A DNA stretch of 64,000 bases. Source: Marivivens niveibacter (GTDB taxonomy: Bacteria; Pseudomonadota; Alphaproteobacteria; Rhodobacterales; Rhodobacteraceae). Positions within the stretch are counted from its first letter, which is position 1. Every line of letters starts with the position of its first letter. The position numbers were made by a program, and so were the translations under genes. Positions 9,365 through 17,911 of the stretch are shown piece by piece. The stretch covers positions 372,001 through 436,000 of the forward strand of contig NZ_MSPP01000001.1 in assembly GCF_002150005.2 (NCBI RefSeq). The letters are read 5' to 3'. The notes under the pieces are model-generated. The model was not told the DNA's origin, searched no databases, and saw only the letters and a program-made list of their open reading frames with translations.

Positions 9365-10399
9365 ATGAAAGCTGTCCTGTTCGAGAAGTTCCAAGAAGCC
9401 CCGAAAGTCGTCACCGTCGCTGACCCGACGCCTGAACCACATGGTGTCGTGCTGAAGGTCGAGGCCACGGGTGTGTGCCGCAGTGATTGGCACGGCTGGA
9501 TGGGGCACGATAGTGACATCGACCTACCACACATCCCCGGTCATGAACTGGCGGGGGTGGTCGAGGCGGTCGGCAAGGACGTGAAAAACTGGAAGGTTGG
9601 CGATCGGGTCACAGTGCCGTTCATCTGTGGCTGCGGGTCGTGCAGTGAATGTCATGCAGGCCATCAGCAAGTATGCCTACATCAGGAGCAGCCCGGCTTC
9701 ACCCATTGGGGCAGCTTTGCGGAATATGTGCCGATCCATCAGGCTGACCTGAACGTGGTCGCTTTGCCCGAGACGATGGATTTTGCCACAGCCGCCAGTC
9801 TGGGGTGTCGGTTCGCGACGTCATTCCGTGCGGTGATCGACCAAGGCAAGGTAAGCGCGGGCCAGTGGGTTGCCGTGCATGGTTGCGGCGGTGTCGGCCT
9901 CTCGGCGGTGATGATCGCCAGTGCGGCTGGGGCGAATGTCATCGGGGTAGACCTTGATCCGGGTAAACTGGCGCTGGCCAAAGACCTTGGTGCGGTCGCA
10001 GTTGTTGATGGCAAAGGTGACGTGGTGGAGGCGATCCAAGAGATTACGAAGGGTGGCGCGCACGTCTCGCTCGACGCGCTTGGCCATCCTGCGACAATGA
10101 CCAACTCCATCCTCTGCCTGCGGCCACGGGGCAAACATATTCAGGTCGGCCTTATGCTAGGCGATCACGCGGCCCCTGCGGTTCCGATGCCCAAGATCGT
10201 GGGCCAAGAGATCGAGCTGCTCGGCTCCCATGGGATGCAGGCGCATCGCTATGGGGCGATGCTGGATATGGTCGAAAACGGCAAGCTCGATCCCGCGCGG
10301 CTGGTCGGCGACAAGATTAGTCTGGAACAAGCACCCGACGCCCTGATGAACATGGACAAGTTCCAGTCCGTCGGCGCGACGGTCATCACGAGGTTCTAA
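9365..10399 (+). CDS. Zinc-dependent alcohol dehydrogenase, medium-chain family
   Basis: A 344-residue MDR-type oxidoreductase. Visible are the catalytic-zinc Cys in [10 protein letters not shown], the [12 protein letters not shown] motif, the structural-zinc cysteines [17 protein letters not shown] (about residues 95-111), and a Rossmann motif [18 protein letters not shown] for NAD(P). Substrate is not evident. It is followed after 3 bp by proC, and a divergent Lrp regulator stands upstream, so it may oxidise an alcohol or amino-acid-derived compound linked to proline or ornithine metabolism; that link is inference. Confidence 0.92.
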   Translation: MKAVLFEKFQEAPKVVTVADPTPEPHGVVLKVEATGVCRSDWHGWMGHDSDIDLPHIPGHELAGVVEAVGKDVKNWKVGDRVTVPFICGCGSCSECHAGHQQVCLHQEQPGFTHWGSFAEYVPIHQADLNVVALPETMDFATAASLGCRFATSFRAVIDQGKVSAGQWVAVHGCGGVGLSAVMIASAAGANVIGVDLDPGKLALAKDLGAVAVVDGKGDVVEAIQEITKGGAHVSLDALGHPATMTNSILCLRPRGKHIQVGLMLGDHAAPAVPMPKIVGQEIELLGSHGMQAHRYGAMLDMVENGKLDPARLVGDKISLEQAPDALMNMDKFQSVGATVITRF

Positions 10400-10402
10400 G
10401 TC

Positions 10403-11197
10403 ATGGAAAACATAGCATTCATCGGCGGCGGCAATATGGCGTCGGCCATCATTGGCGGTTTGGTGGCAAGCGGATGGGGGCCGTCTCGGATCACGGTTAT
10501 TGACCCAATTGCAGAACAGCGGAAGTGGCTCGAACATGAACATGGCGTCCACACCACTGGGGACGTCGCGAGTGCCGAGCAAGCAGACATCATCGTGCTG
10601 GCTGTCAAACCTCAGGTCATTGCCGCTGTGGCTGCCCAATTGGACGCGGACCTCTCTGGCAAGCTGATCATTAGCATTGCCGCAGGTGTGACAATTGCCG
10701 CGCTGGAGGGCCACTTTGGCCCTGTGGCCATCGCTCGGACCATGCCCAACACACCCGCCTTGCTGGGACTTGGGGCAACGGGGCTATTCGTCAACGCGCG
10801 TACAAGCGAAGCACACCTCATGACCGCCCAGTCAATCATCGAGGCCTTCGGCATTTGCGTCACGGTCGATCGTGAAGAGCTTTTGGATGCCGTCACGGCC
10901 GTGTCAGGCAGCGGCCCCGCTTATTACTTCCTGATGATCGAGGAGATGATCCGCGCCGGAACCGCCCTCGGTCTGTCTGAGCAGGATGCCAAGGCGCTTA
11001 CGCTTCAGACGGCCCTCGGCGCTGCCACGATGGCCATGCAAGGCGACGCACCAGAAGACCTCCGTGCCCGTGTCACGTCCCCTAACGGCACGACCCATGC
11101 GGCCATTGTGTCGATGCAGGAAAACGGCTTTGGAAACGTGATCGCAAAAGCCATGACCGCCTGCAAGAATCGCGCCGTCGAATTGGGGCAAAGCTGA
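10403..11197 (+). CDS. proC: Pyrroline-5-carboxylate reductase
   Basis: A 264-residue NAD(P)H enzyme that reduces pyrroline-5-carboxylate to proline. It shows the N-terminal Rossmann motif (IAFIGGGNMASAIIGGLVASG), IARTMPNTPALLGLGATGL and the C-terminal signature block AVSGSGPAYYFLMIEEMIRAGTALGLS followed by VTSPNGTT. Length fits the family. Being the second gene of a regulated accessory operon inside the transposon region, it may be a duplicate of a housekeeping proC elsewhere; the window cannot show this. Confidence 0.94.
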   Translation: MENIAFIGGGNMASAIIGGLVASGWGPSRITVIDPIAEQRKWLEHEHGVHTTGDVASAEQADIIVLAVKPQVIAAVAAQLDADLSGKLIISIAAGVTIAALEGHFGPVAIARTMPNTPALLGLGATGLFVNARTSEAHLMTAQSIIEAFGICVTVDREELLDAVTAVSGSGPAYYFLMIEEMIRAGTALGLSEQDAKALTLQTALGAATMAMQGDAPEDLRARVTSPNGTTHAAIVSMQENGFGNVIAKAMTACKNRAVELGQS

Positions 11198-11252
11198 CCC
11201 AGTTATAGCGACTTACATTACACCAAAGCTGCCCTTCGACGTAGAAGGCGGT

Positions 11253-11340
11253 GAACGGCAGCTTTGGGCCGTCAGCGTCCGCCTTCCTGTTGCGACAGAG
11301 CGCGGGTCCCGCAGCGCCGCAGCAGCACCGCTTCGAGCCC
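11253..11340 (+). repeat. 88-bp inverted repeat, left copy
   Basis: This 88-bp block matches the reverse complement of 12677-12764 at about 80 of 88 positions, counted by eye, with no gaps. It begins GAACGGCAGC and ends with GAGCCC. Together the two copies frame the VOC gene and the orphan ORF at 12022. The core GGCAGCTTTG recurs at several other points of this region. Confidence 0.8.
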
Positions 11341-11346
11341 GAACCG

Positions 11347-11709
11347 TCACTTGCGGAACGCGCGGCTCGACACCTGGATTGAGTTCTTGGATGGGTCTTT
11401 TGCATTGGCAAACTCATAGCCGTCAGCCCTGTGGATTTTGCCAAAATCAAGCCCGTCAGCCCTTGTTGCATCGCAAAAGGCTGACACGTCCTCAACGTCG
11501 AACACAAGTTTCACCAAGACTTGCCCTTCCTTCTGCTTTGACGCTGCCGGGTGCAAAAGCAGCGCCATGCCGGACGTTTGCGGCTTAAGCTCAACGATGC
11601 GGTCGCCCTCAGCACGCACTACCGAGAAGCCAAAAAACTTGGCGTAAAAGTCCGCCATTTGATCGATCTTGCTTGTGTAAATGACCAGTTGGCCGAGTGA
11701 TGCTGACAT
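11347..11709 (-). CDS. VOC (glyoxalase/bleomycin resistance) superfamily protein
   Basis: A 120-residue single VOC domain. It opens MSASLGQLVIYTSKIDQMADFYAKFFGF, the usual beta-alpha start, and later reads QVLVKLVFDVEDV and GYEFANAKDPSKNSIQVS. Start 11709 has an AGGAAG ribosome site; the longer reading to 11856 runs into repeat DNA. These domains form metal-dependent dioxygenases, isomerases or drug-binding proteins; the substrate here is not known. It lies alone between the two 88-bp inverted repeats, so it may have arrived with them. Confidence 0.85.
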   Translation of the reverse strand: MSASLGQLVIYTSKIDQMADFYAKFFGFSVVRAEGDRIVELKPQTSGMALLLHPAASKQKEGQVLVKLVFDVEDVSAFCDATRADGLDFGKIHRADGYEFANAKDPSKNSIQVSSRAFRK

Positions 11710-12021
11710 TCTGCTTCCTATGGCACTCTCTGAATCTGACAACGTTATCACGGAATGAGACGACACGGCAGCTTTGTCCCGCACTTTACCATTTCGCAGA
11801 TGGCTCGAATTTGCGGACGCAGCGAAAGACAGTAAAGTGGGTTGCGACCGCAGCATTTTGACCTGTCGCTGAAAGGCAGCTTTGGGCCGTTCGTGTCGGT
11901 CGGATTGAGGCCGTTGGGCAGGATTGTGGTGACGCAGCGAAGGTCTGGATTAGAGCCCAACTTGCCCATTCAAAATCCATGCCCTATTGGTGATTTAGAT
12001 ACTGATTGGAGCTGATGCATT
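11710..12021. other. Gene-free stretch with degenerate repeat copies
   Basis: About 310 bp without a convincing gene. It contains two copies of the GGCAGCTTTG motif (11766-11782 followed by TCCCGC; 11873-11889 followed by GGCCG). A GGAGC ribosome-like site lies shortly before the ORF at 12022. Confidence 0.6.
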
Positions 12022-12402
12022 ATGTCCAAAATTTGGGTGGGCTATTCTGAAAGCCTGGGCTTTCGAGATTTGATCATTACGTACATCGATCCGTATTTTG
12101 GACCAGTTGAAGGGGATGATGACGAACCCGTCGGTCTGTTGGAGCTTGAGTTTGGGGCCTCACGAAATGGTCCAGGCTCTTTTGAAGTCTATGAAAAGAC
12201 GCCAGAAAATGAAAACCAGTTTTGTTTTGACCACGTTCTGGCTTGGTTCCCATTTGAAGAAGTGCCCCTTGGCTTGCGCACCATCAATTGGAGTAAAACA
12301 AAAACTGTCTTCTTCATCATGAACGACAAAGAACCAAAACGAGCAACTGATGGGCGCGTTTGGATCACAGATGTTATGAACGTCAAATTCGAGTGGGAGT
12401 AA
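12022..12402 (+). CDS. Hypothetical acidic protein
   Basis: A 126-residue protein of unknown family, rich in Asp, Glu and aromatic residues (EGDDDEPVGLLELEFGAS; HVLAWFPFEEVPLGLR; WITDVMNVKFEWE at the C terminus). There is no signal peptide or membrane segment. A GGAGCTGATG stretch precedes the ATG. Its small, acidic, single-domain character recalls immunity proteins of toxin systems, but no toxin gene is adjacent and I do not assign that role. Both sides are repeat DNA, and a GGCAGCTTTG repeat starts 2 bp after the stop codon. Confidence 0.5.
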   Translation: MSKIWVGYSESLGFRDLIITYIDPYFGPVEGDDDEPVGLLELEFGASRNGPGSFEVYEKTPENENQFCFDHVLAWFPFEEVPLGLRTINWSKTKTVFFIMNDKEPKRATDGRVWITDVMNVKFEWE

Positions 12403-12602
12403 ACGGCAGCTTTGTCCCGCGGAGCTGACCTTGGCGTGCCAGACCTTGCTGAACGATGCCACTAATGGCCGCTTTGGAGAAGCCGCGCTGTAGCGGAGCG
12501 AGCTTGGCGAATGTCAGGTAGGGGCCGCTCTCAACCTCAGTCCGACTGAATAGCCCCGCGTATTGTGGACGCATTCTTCGCTAACTTTGAGGCAAGGAGG
12601 CC

Positions 12603-12653
12603 ATGATGGGCACAGGGAATTTCACAGTCGATTTCAAGCGCGATGCGGTCGCG
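12603..12653 (+). pseudogene. IS3-family transposase OrfA, N-terminal remnant
   Basis: After an AGGAGG ribosome site the reading M-M-G-T-G-N-F-T-V-D-F-K-R-D-A-V-A appears, resembling the first residues of IS3-family OrfA proteins (a short leader, then F-K-R-DAV). The similarity ends there: the frame runs into the 88-bp repeat and stops. It is therefore a truncated insertion sequence that cannot encode a transposase. The identification rests on about 17 residues. Confidence 0.5.
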
Positions 12654-12676
12654 CATTTCGCAGCATCGAATAAAAT

Positions 12677-12764
12677 GGGCTTGAAGCGGTCCTGCGGCGG
12701 CGCGGCGGGACCCGCGCTCTGACGCAACAGGATGGCGGACGCTGACGGCCCATTGCTGCCGTTC
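12677..12764 (-). repeat. 88-bp inverted repeat, right copy
   Basis: Reverse-complement partner of 11253-11340 (about 91% identical by eye, no gaps). It abuts the IS3 remnant on its left side. Confidence 0.8.
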
Positions 12765-12891
12765 AATTCGTCTGTTAACGCTGCACCGCAGCTAAGCTTA
12801 TCCAACTGCATTTAAGGTATTTCGTTAAAGCCTCAGGATCGGCACATACTTGAGGGTATGGCTTTAGAACTCAACGTTCGCGTGGGCAGTT

Positions 12892-14304
12892 CTATCGTAC
12901 TGTAGCGACGCGAATATTGTTTGTGCTACCGATCTGGCCGAATGGAACGCCAGATAGGACTACCATTTTTTCACCAGACTCTGGTTGCAATAGCTGTCGA
13001 CATTCTGCCTTGGCTGTTTCTACCATGCTGTCGTAATCGACGGCTGAGGCTTCCAAGACAGATCGCGCGCCCCAGACCAACGCCATGCGACGTGCCACAC
13101 ATAGATCGCGGGTCATGATCACGAGGGGCAATTTCGGGCGGCGCGCAGAGACCCGCAGCCCTGTTAAACCGGTCATTGAATAGGCCGTGATGCAGACAGC
13201 ATTCAAGGCGCAGGCCAGTGTCGCACCCGTGTCGGCAATCGCATCTGCATCGCTTAGGCAGGCTTCGCGCGATGAAGACATGGCCGCCGCGTAAAAACTA
13301 TGCCCCTCGGTCGAGCGAATGATCCGATCCATCACTTCGACAGCTTCTGAGGGGAAGTCACCTGTAGCACTTTCGGCCGATAACATTACCGCGTCGGCGC
13401 CGTCGTAAATGGCCGTGGCCACGTCTGACGCTTCGGCACGGGTCGGTGTCGGGGAAGTAACCATAGATTCGAGCATCTGCGTCGCCACAATGACCGGGCG
13501 GCAGGCGCGTCGACACAGAGCGATGATTTCTTTTTGTCGAGCGGGCACGTCCTCAGGAGGTATTTCGACGCCAAGGTCGCCCCGCGCAATCATGATCGCG
13601 TCAGATTTATCAACGATCCCTTCAATTTCTTCCAGTGCGGAGGGCTTTTCTATTTTCGAGATCAAGCCAGCACGGCCGTCGATAATTGCAGTAATTTCAT
13701 CAAGGTCAGTGGCTTTTTGCACAAAAGACAACGCCACCCAATCCACACCGTTGTCCAGCCCAAATTGAAGGTCGGCGCGGTCCTTCTCGGTCAGGACGGG
13801 CAAATCCAAGATACAATCAGGCAGGTTGACCCCCTTGCGATCGCTGACCTTTCCTCCCTCCAGAACTTCGGCCTCAATCCAGCCCACCTGCTTGTCCGAG
13901 ATCCTGAGGCGGATCCGACCATCATCAATGAAAAGACGGTGGCCCGGTTCAATGGCATCAAAAATTTCTGGGTGCGGGAGGGGTAAGCATGTTTCGTCCT
14001 CAACCGTTTCCGATGGCAGGAAACAGACCTTCTCGTGCCGGTCCAGAATGCGTGATCCGCTTTTGATGCGTCCAAGCCTGATCTTTGGTCCCTGCAAGTC
14101 CTGCAAAATACCAATGGGCGCTCCAATTTCGTTTTCCAGCTTGCGTATGGCCGCAATTGTTGCGGCATGAATGTCATGTTCACCGTGGCTGAAGTTCAGG
14201 CGAAACGTGTCGACGCCTGCGTTAAACAGGTTGCGCAACATGAACGGCGAAGCGCTGGCTGGGCCAACTGTGGCAACGATCTTGGCACGTCTGGAACGGA
14301 TCAT
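12892..14304 (-). CDS. ttuE: Pyruvate kinase of the tartrate locus (TtuE type)
   Basis: A 470-residue pyruvate kinase converting phosphoenolpyruvate and ADP to pyruvate and ATP. It shows KIVATVGPAS, RLNFSHG, ISKIEKPSALEEI with the catalytic Lys, IMIARGDLGVEIP, and MLSAESATGDFPSEAV. It is the third gene of a minus-strand operon after a tartrate dehydrogenase and a glycerate 2-kinase, exactly the ttuC-ttuD-ttuE order known from Agrobacterium vitis tartrate plasmids. An AAAGGA ribosome site precedes the start. The housekeeping pyruvate kinase is presumably elsewhere. Confidence 0.88.
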   Translation of the reverse strand: MIRSRRAKIVATVGPASASPFMLRNLFNAGVDTFRLNFSHGEHDIHAATIAAIRKLENEIGAPIGILQDLQGPKIRLGRIKSGSRILDRHEKVCFLPSETVEDETCLPLPHPEIFDAIEPGHRLFIDDGRIRLRISDKQVGWIEAEVLEGGKVSDRKGVNLPDCILDLPVLTEKDRADLQFGLDNGVDWVALSFVQKATDLDEITAIIDGRAGLISKIEKPSALEEIEGIVDKSDAIMIARGDLGVEIPPEDVPARQKEIIALCRRACRPVIVATQMLESMVTSPTPTRAEASDVATAIYDGADAVMLSAESATGDFPSEAVEVMDRIIRSTEGHSFYAAAMSSSREACLSDADAIADTGATLACALNAVCITAYSMTGLTGLRVSARRPKLPLVIMTRDLCVARRMALVWGARSVLEASAVDYDSMVETAKAECRQLLQPESGEKMVVLSGVPFGQIGSTNNIRVATVR

Positions 14305-14337
14305 GGGGTGTCCTTTGGGGTGGGTCGTTAGGAGATG

Positions 14338-15594
14338 TCAACGAACAAGCACAGCGCGAAAATCATTGACATTGGTAAGGGTTGGTCCGGTTCGGATCAG
14401 ATCGCCCGTGGCGTCAAACAGGGTGTAACTGTCGTGTCGCACCAGATGGTGCTTAGGGCTCATGCCAACCCGTTGGGCCCGGGCCAGCGTGTCCGGCCCG
14501 ATGATGGCTCCAGCTGCGTCTTCAGTGCCGTCGATACCGTCGGTGTCTGCCGCCAGCGCATGAATGTTGGCGTGCCCGTTCAGCGCGACCGCAAGGCTGA
14601 GAAGAAATTCGGTGTTCCGCCCCCCCCGACCAGGCTTTTTACCGCCGATTGAAACGGTCGTTTCACCGCCCGACAGCAAAATAGCCGGAGGGGATGAAGG
14701 CGCTTTTTGACGTGCGATCCATGTCGCCATCCCCGCCATTGCAATGCCCAATTCACGCGCCTCTCCTTCAAGGGCGTCGCCAAGGATAGTCGGCGCCAGA
14801 CCAGCCTCGCGGGCGACACGGGCTGCGGCCTCAAGTGACAGTTGGGGCGTGGCGATAAGCCGGTAGTCCACATCAAAGGGTGTCTGCTCTTTTGTGGGCG
14901 TCAGCAGGATACTGCGCGCGACGTGGGGCAGATCCGGGCCAAGGCGGTCGACAATAGGGCTAAGATCTTCGCCCGCAGTCGGGTCCGGAACCGTGGGACC
15001 CGATGCAATTGCGGCTGGATCGTCGCCCGGGACATCCGATATTGCCAAGGTAACCAATTTGGCTGGATGCACCGCACGGGCAAGCCCACCGCCTTTGACT
15101 AGTGAAAGCCGGCGTCGAACCTTGTTCATGTCTTCAATCGTCAGTCCCGACGAAAGCAGCATTTTGTTGACGATGATCTTTTCATTCAAGGTCAGCGGGG
15201 CAACCGGCATTGGCATCAGCGAGGACCCACCCCCTGATATCAACGCGATCACAAGGTCGCCTTCGCCAGCCGCGGCCGCAGTCTCCATAATTTCGCGGGC
15301 GGCGGCCAGACCGGCCGCGTCAGGTACCGGATGGGCGGCCTCACGAACTGTGATCTTCTTAGTCGGCACAGCGTGTTCGTAGCGCGTGACGACGACGCCT
15401 GAGATGTCGACGTCGGGCCAGGCCGTCTCAAGAGCCTGGGCCATGGCTGCGGCGGATTTACCTGCGCCGACAACGATGCAGCGGCCTGTTGGTTTCTCTG
15501 GGAGGTGCGCGGCCAGAACAGCCGCCGGATCAGCAGCCTCAATGGCAGCCGCCATCATTCGACGCAAAAGCGCCGTTGCATCGTCATCGGTCAT
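14338..15594 (-). CDS. ttuD: Glycerate 2-kinase (MOFRL family, TtuD type)
   Basis: A 418-residue protein of the GckA/TtuD family. Signatures are IVVGAGKSAAAMAQALE, the SGGGSSLM phosphate loop, LSGGETTVSIGG and DTDGIDGTEDAAGA. The family phosphorylates glycerate at C2; older work named TtuD hydroxypyruvate reductase. Start 15594 is chosen for AAAGGCAG upstream and because it follows the ttuC stop by 10 bp. With ttuC and ttuE (and enolase elsewhere) it turns tartrate-derived glycerate into pyruvate. Confidence 0.88.
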   Translation of the reverse strand: MTDDDATALLRRMMAAAIEAADPAAVLAAHLPEKPTGRCIVVGAGKSAAAMAQALETAWPDVDISGVVVTRYEHAVPTKKITVREAAHPVPDAAGLAAAREIMETAAAAGEGDLVIALISGGGSSLMPMPVAPLTLNEKIIVNKMLLSSGLTIEDMNKVRRRLSLVKGGGLARAVHPAKLVTLAISDVPGDDPAAIASGPTVPDPTAGEDLSPIVDRLGPDLPHVARSILLTPTKEQTPFDVDYRLIATPQLSLEAAARVAREAGLAPTILGDALEGEARELGIAMAGMATWIARQKAPSSPPAILLSGGETTVSIGGKKPGRGGRNTEFLLSLAVALNGHANIHALAADTDGIDGTEDAAGAIIGPDTLARAQRVGMSPKHHLVRHDSYTLFDATGDLIRTGPTLTNVNDFRAVLVR

Positions 15595-15604
15595 ATGTCT
15601 GCCT

Positions 15605-16678
15605 TTAGATATTTTCGCCGCGGATCGCTTCGCAGACCGCATCAGTGACGTCCTGCGTTTTCGCCGTGCCACCCACATCGGGGGTCATGATACCATCGGC
15701 ACAAACCTTTTCGACCGCCCGCATCAGGCGTTGTGCAGCCGCGCTTTCACCCAGATGTTCTAACATCTGGCTGGCAGTCCAGAACGTTGCGACTGGGTTG
15801 GCGATGCCTTTGCCCGTGATATCAAAGGCCGAGCCGTGGATCGGTTCAAACATCGAAGGAAAGCGGCGTTCGGGGTCGATGTTGGCTGTTGGCGCCACAC
15901 CAAGCGAGCCCGCCAAGGCGCCAGCCAGATCTGACAAGATGTCTGCATGCAGGTTGGTGGCAACGATCGTATCAAGAGATTTGGGGTCTTTGACCATGCG
16001 CACGGTCATTGCATCTACCAGCATCTTATCCCATTCCACATCAGGGAAGTCCTTGGACACTTCCATTGCAATTTCGTCCCACATGACCATGCCGTGACGT
16101 TGCGCGTTGGACTTGGTTACAACGGTCAGGAACTTGCGGGGACGGGATTGCGCCAGCTTGAACGCATATCGCATGATCCGCTCAACCCCGACGCGGGTAA
16201 AGATCGAAACTTCGGTCGCGACCTCTTCGGGCATACCTTTGTGGGCACGGCCACCGACACCAGAATACTCCCCTTCGGAGTTTTCGCGCACAATCACCCA
16301 GTCCAGATCGCCGGGGCCTACACCCTCTAGCGGGGCGGAAATACCGGGCAGAATACGCGTGGGGCGCACGTTGGCGTATTGATCAAACCCTTGGCAGATC
16401 GGGAGGCGCAGCCCCCAAAGTGTCAGGTGATCCGGCACATCCGGCGCACCAACCGCGCCGAAAAATATTGCGTCGAACGCCTTTAGTTGTTCGGTCCCGT
16501 CTTCAGGCATCAGCGCGCCTGTGCGCTTATAACGCTCTGAACTCCAATCAAACTCAGTGACATCAAACGCAAAACCACCATCGCGGCGCGCAAGTGCCTC
16601 GAGCGCTTGGTGACCTGCGGCGATAACTTCCGGCCCGATACCATCAGCAGGAATTGAAGCGATCTTGTATGTTTTCAT
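15605..16678 (-). CDS. ttuC: Tartrate dehydrogenase/decarboxylase (TtuC type)
   Basis: A 357-residue member of the isocitrate/isopropylmalate dehydrogenase family. It opens KTYKIASIPADGIGPEV; the substrate loop, RPTRILPG and VRENSEGEYSGVGG, resembles tartrate dehydrogenases more than LeuB. The metal-binding block is VDAMTVRMVKDPKSLDTIVATNLHADILSD. It acts on tartrate or D-malate with NAD and a divalent metal. Start 16678 has GGAAGAA upstream. It is first in the ttuCDE operon and divergent from a LysR gene. D-malate dehydrogenase is the main alternative; the ttuD/ttuE neighbours favour tartrate. Confidence 0.88.
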   Translation of the reverse strand: MKTYKIASIPADGIGPEVIAAGHQALEALARRDGGFAFDVTEFDWSSERYKRTGALMPEDGTEQLKAFDAIFFGAVGAPDVPDHLTLWGLRLPICQGFDQYANVRPTRILPGISAPLEGVGPGDLDWVIVRENSEGEYSGVGGRAHKGMPEEVATEVSIFTRVGVERIMRYAFKLAQSRPRKFLTVVTKSNAQRHGMVMWDEIAMEVSKDFPDVEWDKMLVDAMTVRMVKDPKSLDTIVATNLHADILSDLAGALAGSLGVAPTANIDPERRFPSMFEPIHGSAFDITGKGIANPVATFWTASQMLEHLGESAAAQRLMRAVEKVCADGIMTPDVGGTAKTQDVTDAVCEAIRGENI

Positions 16679-16872
16679 GGCGTTCTTCCGATCTAATAAG
16701 TTCTGCGCGACAACGGATTGACGATTGAGAACGAAAGCCACACGGTCTTCGTGTTGCCTTCGATCTGTGATGTCTGTCCGGCACCTGTCGTGAAGCTACC
16801 TTTCCTAAATCGTTGCGCTCAATCGACACAGGATTATATACTGATGTGAAATAGTGCTGTGGGGACCTGGCT

Positions 16873-17787
16873 TTGGACATTACGCAAATCAAAAGTTTTC
16901 TTGCCGTGGCCGAGACCCTTCATTTTGGCAGGGCAGCGCAGTCTCTCGATATATTGCCAGCCTCTTTGGGGCGTCAAATTCGTCTGCTCGAAGACAAGCT
17001 CGAGACCCGCCTCTTTGTGCGTACCACCCGGTCGGTCTCGCTGACGGAGGCCGGCAACAGCATTCTGGAAGACGCCAGAGCTTTGGTCGCGCAAGCCGAA
17101 CGTCTTGAGACCAAGATCAGGGATGTCAGAAAGTCCGAAACGCCTGTCCTAAGGGTCGGTGCAATCGACAGTGCCGCAGCGGGGCTAATGCCGCAACTGC
17201 TAAAGATGGTACGCGAGGAGCTTCCGGATCTTGATATCCAGTTGTTCGAGCAAAAGACGATTCACCTTCTGCCCAAACTGTTGAGCGGGTCCATTGATAT
17301 TGCGTTTTGTCGCCCACCAGATGTGCGCGATCAGCGGCTTAACTTTCGAACGCTGTTTTTCGAAACGGCCGTCGTTGCTTTGCCGGTGTCACACCGTTTG
17401 GCAGACAAAGACTCTATTGCGATTTCTGATTTGGCTGATGAACCACTTATCGTCCCCGATCGCCGGTCACGCCCGCATTCACACGACCTTACGATCAAGT
17501 TGTTCGTTGACGTCGGCTTGACCGCTCGGATCGCGCAGATCGCCGAGGAAAAGCAGACAATTGTTAACCTTGTGGCCGCAGGCACGGGGCTCGCGATTGT
17601 ACCACGCTGGACGTCGCGATTTCAGGTGCCTGGCGTCGCTTTTGTGCCGCTTTCAATCCCGCAGGGTACGACCCGCTCAAAACTAATCTTAGCTGCGGCC
17701 TGGACACGTGGCACCCGCGACGAAAGGCGGGATGCCTTTCTTTCTATTCTCGATAAGAAGTTGCCCGAACTAGAACGCACTGCTTGA
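16873..17787 (+). CDS. ttuA: LysR family regulator (TtuA position)
   Basis: A 304-residue LysR-type regulator with an N-terminal helix-turn-helix (DITQIKSFLAVAETLHFGRAAQSLDILPASLGRQIRLLEDKL) and a periplasmic-binding-like effector domain from about residue 90. The start is TTG at 16873 with GGGGA 8-9 bases upstream; an in-frame TAG at 16852 rules out a longer protein. It is divergent from ttuC (194-bp gap) and followed by the TRAP transporter genes, so it most likely activates both arms in response to tartrate or a related acid. The symbol is by analogy of position. Confidence 0.82.
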   Translation: MDITQIKSFLAVAETLHFGRAAQSLDILPASLGRQIRLLEDKLETRLFVRTTRSVSLTEAGNSILEDARALVAQAERLETKIRDVRKSETPVLRVGAIDSAAAGLMPQLLKMVREELPDLDIQLFEQKTIHLLPKLLSGSIDIAFCRPPDVRDQRLNFRTLFFETAVVALPVSHRLADKDSIAISDLADEPLIVPDRRSRPHSHDLTIKLFVDVGLTARIAQIAEEKQTIVNLVAAGTGLAIVPRWTSRFQVPGVAFVPLSIPQGTTRSKLILAAAWTRGTRDERRDAFLSILDKKLPELERTA

Positions 17788-17911
17788 TTGTATCAGTTTT
17801 GAATATAAATTCTGGCGCATAGCGATATGACGTGGTTCTTCCCATCATGCTGATAGATGCATTCCGTATCCGGAGGCGCATTGGAGGATATACCTTGGAG
17901 GAGGAACACCC

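Larger units (their letters stand above)
12403..12891. other. Repeat-rich gene-free region with IS remnant
   Basis: About 490 bp between the orphan ORF and pyruvate kinase. It holds a GGCAGCTTTG copy (12403-12420), an AATGGCCGCTTTGG variant (about 12463), the start of an IS3-type transposase (12603-12660) and the right 88-bp inverted repeat. It looks like a graveyard of several insertion and deletion events. Confidence 0.7.

Noticed and set aside
16679-17911. Shared LysR operator for both ttu arms
   Set aside because: ATCAGT/ATATAA words occur near 16838 and 17795, but their spacing differs and neither is a clean T-N11-A palindrome.
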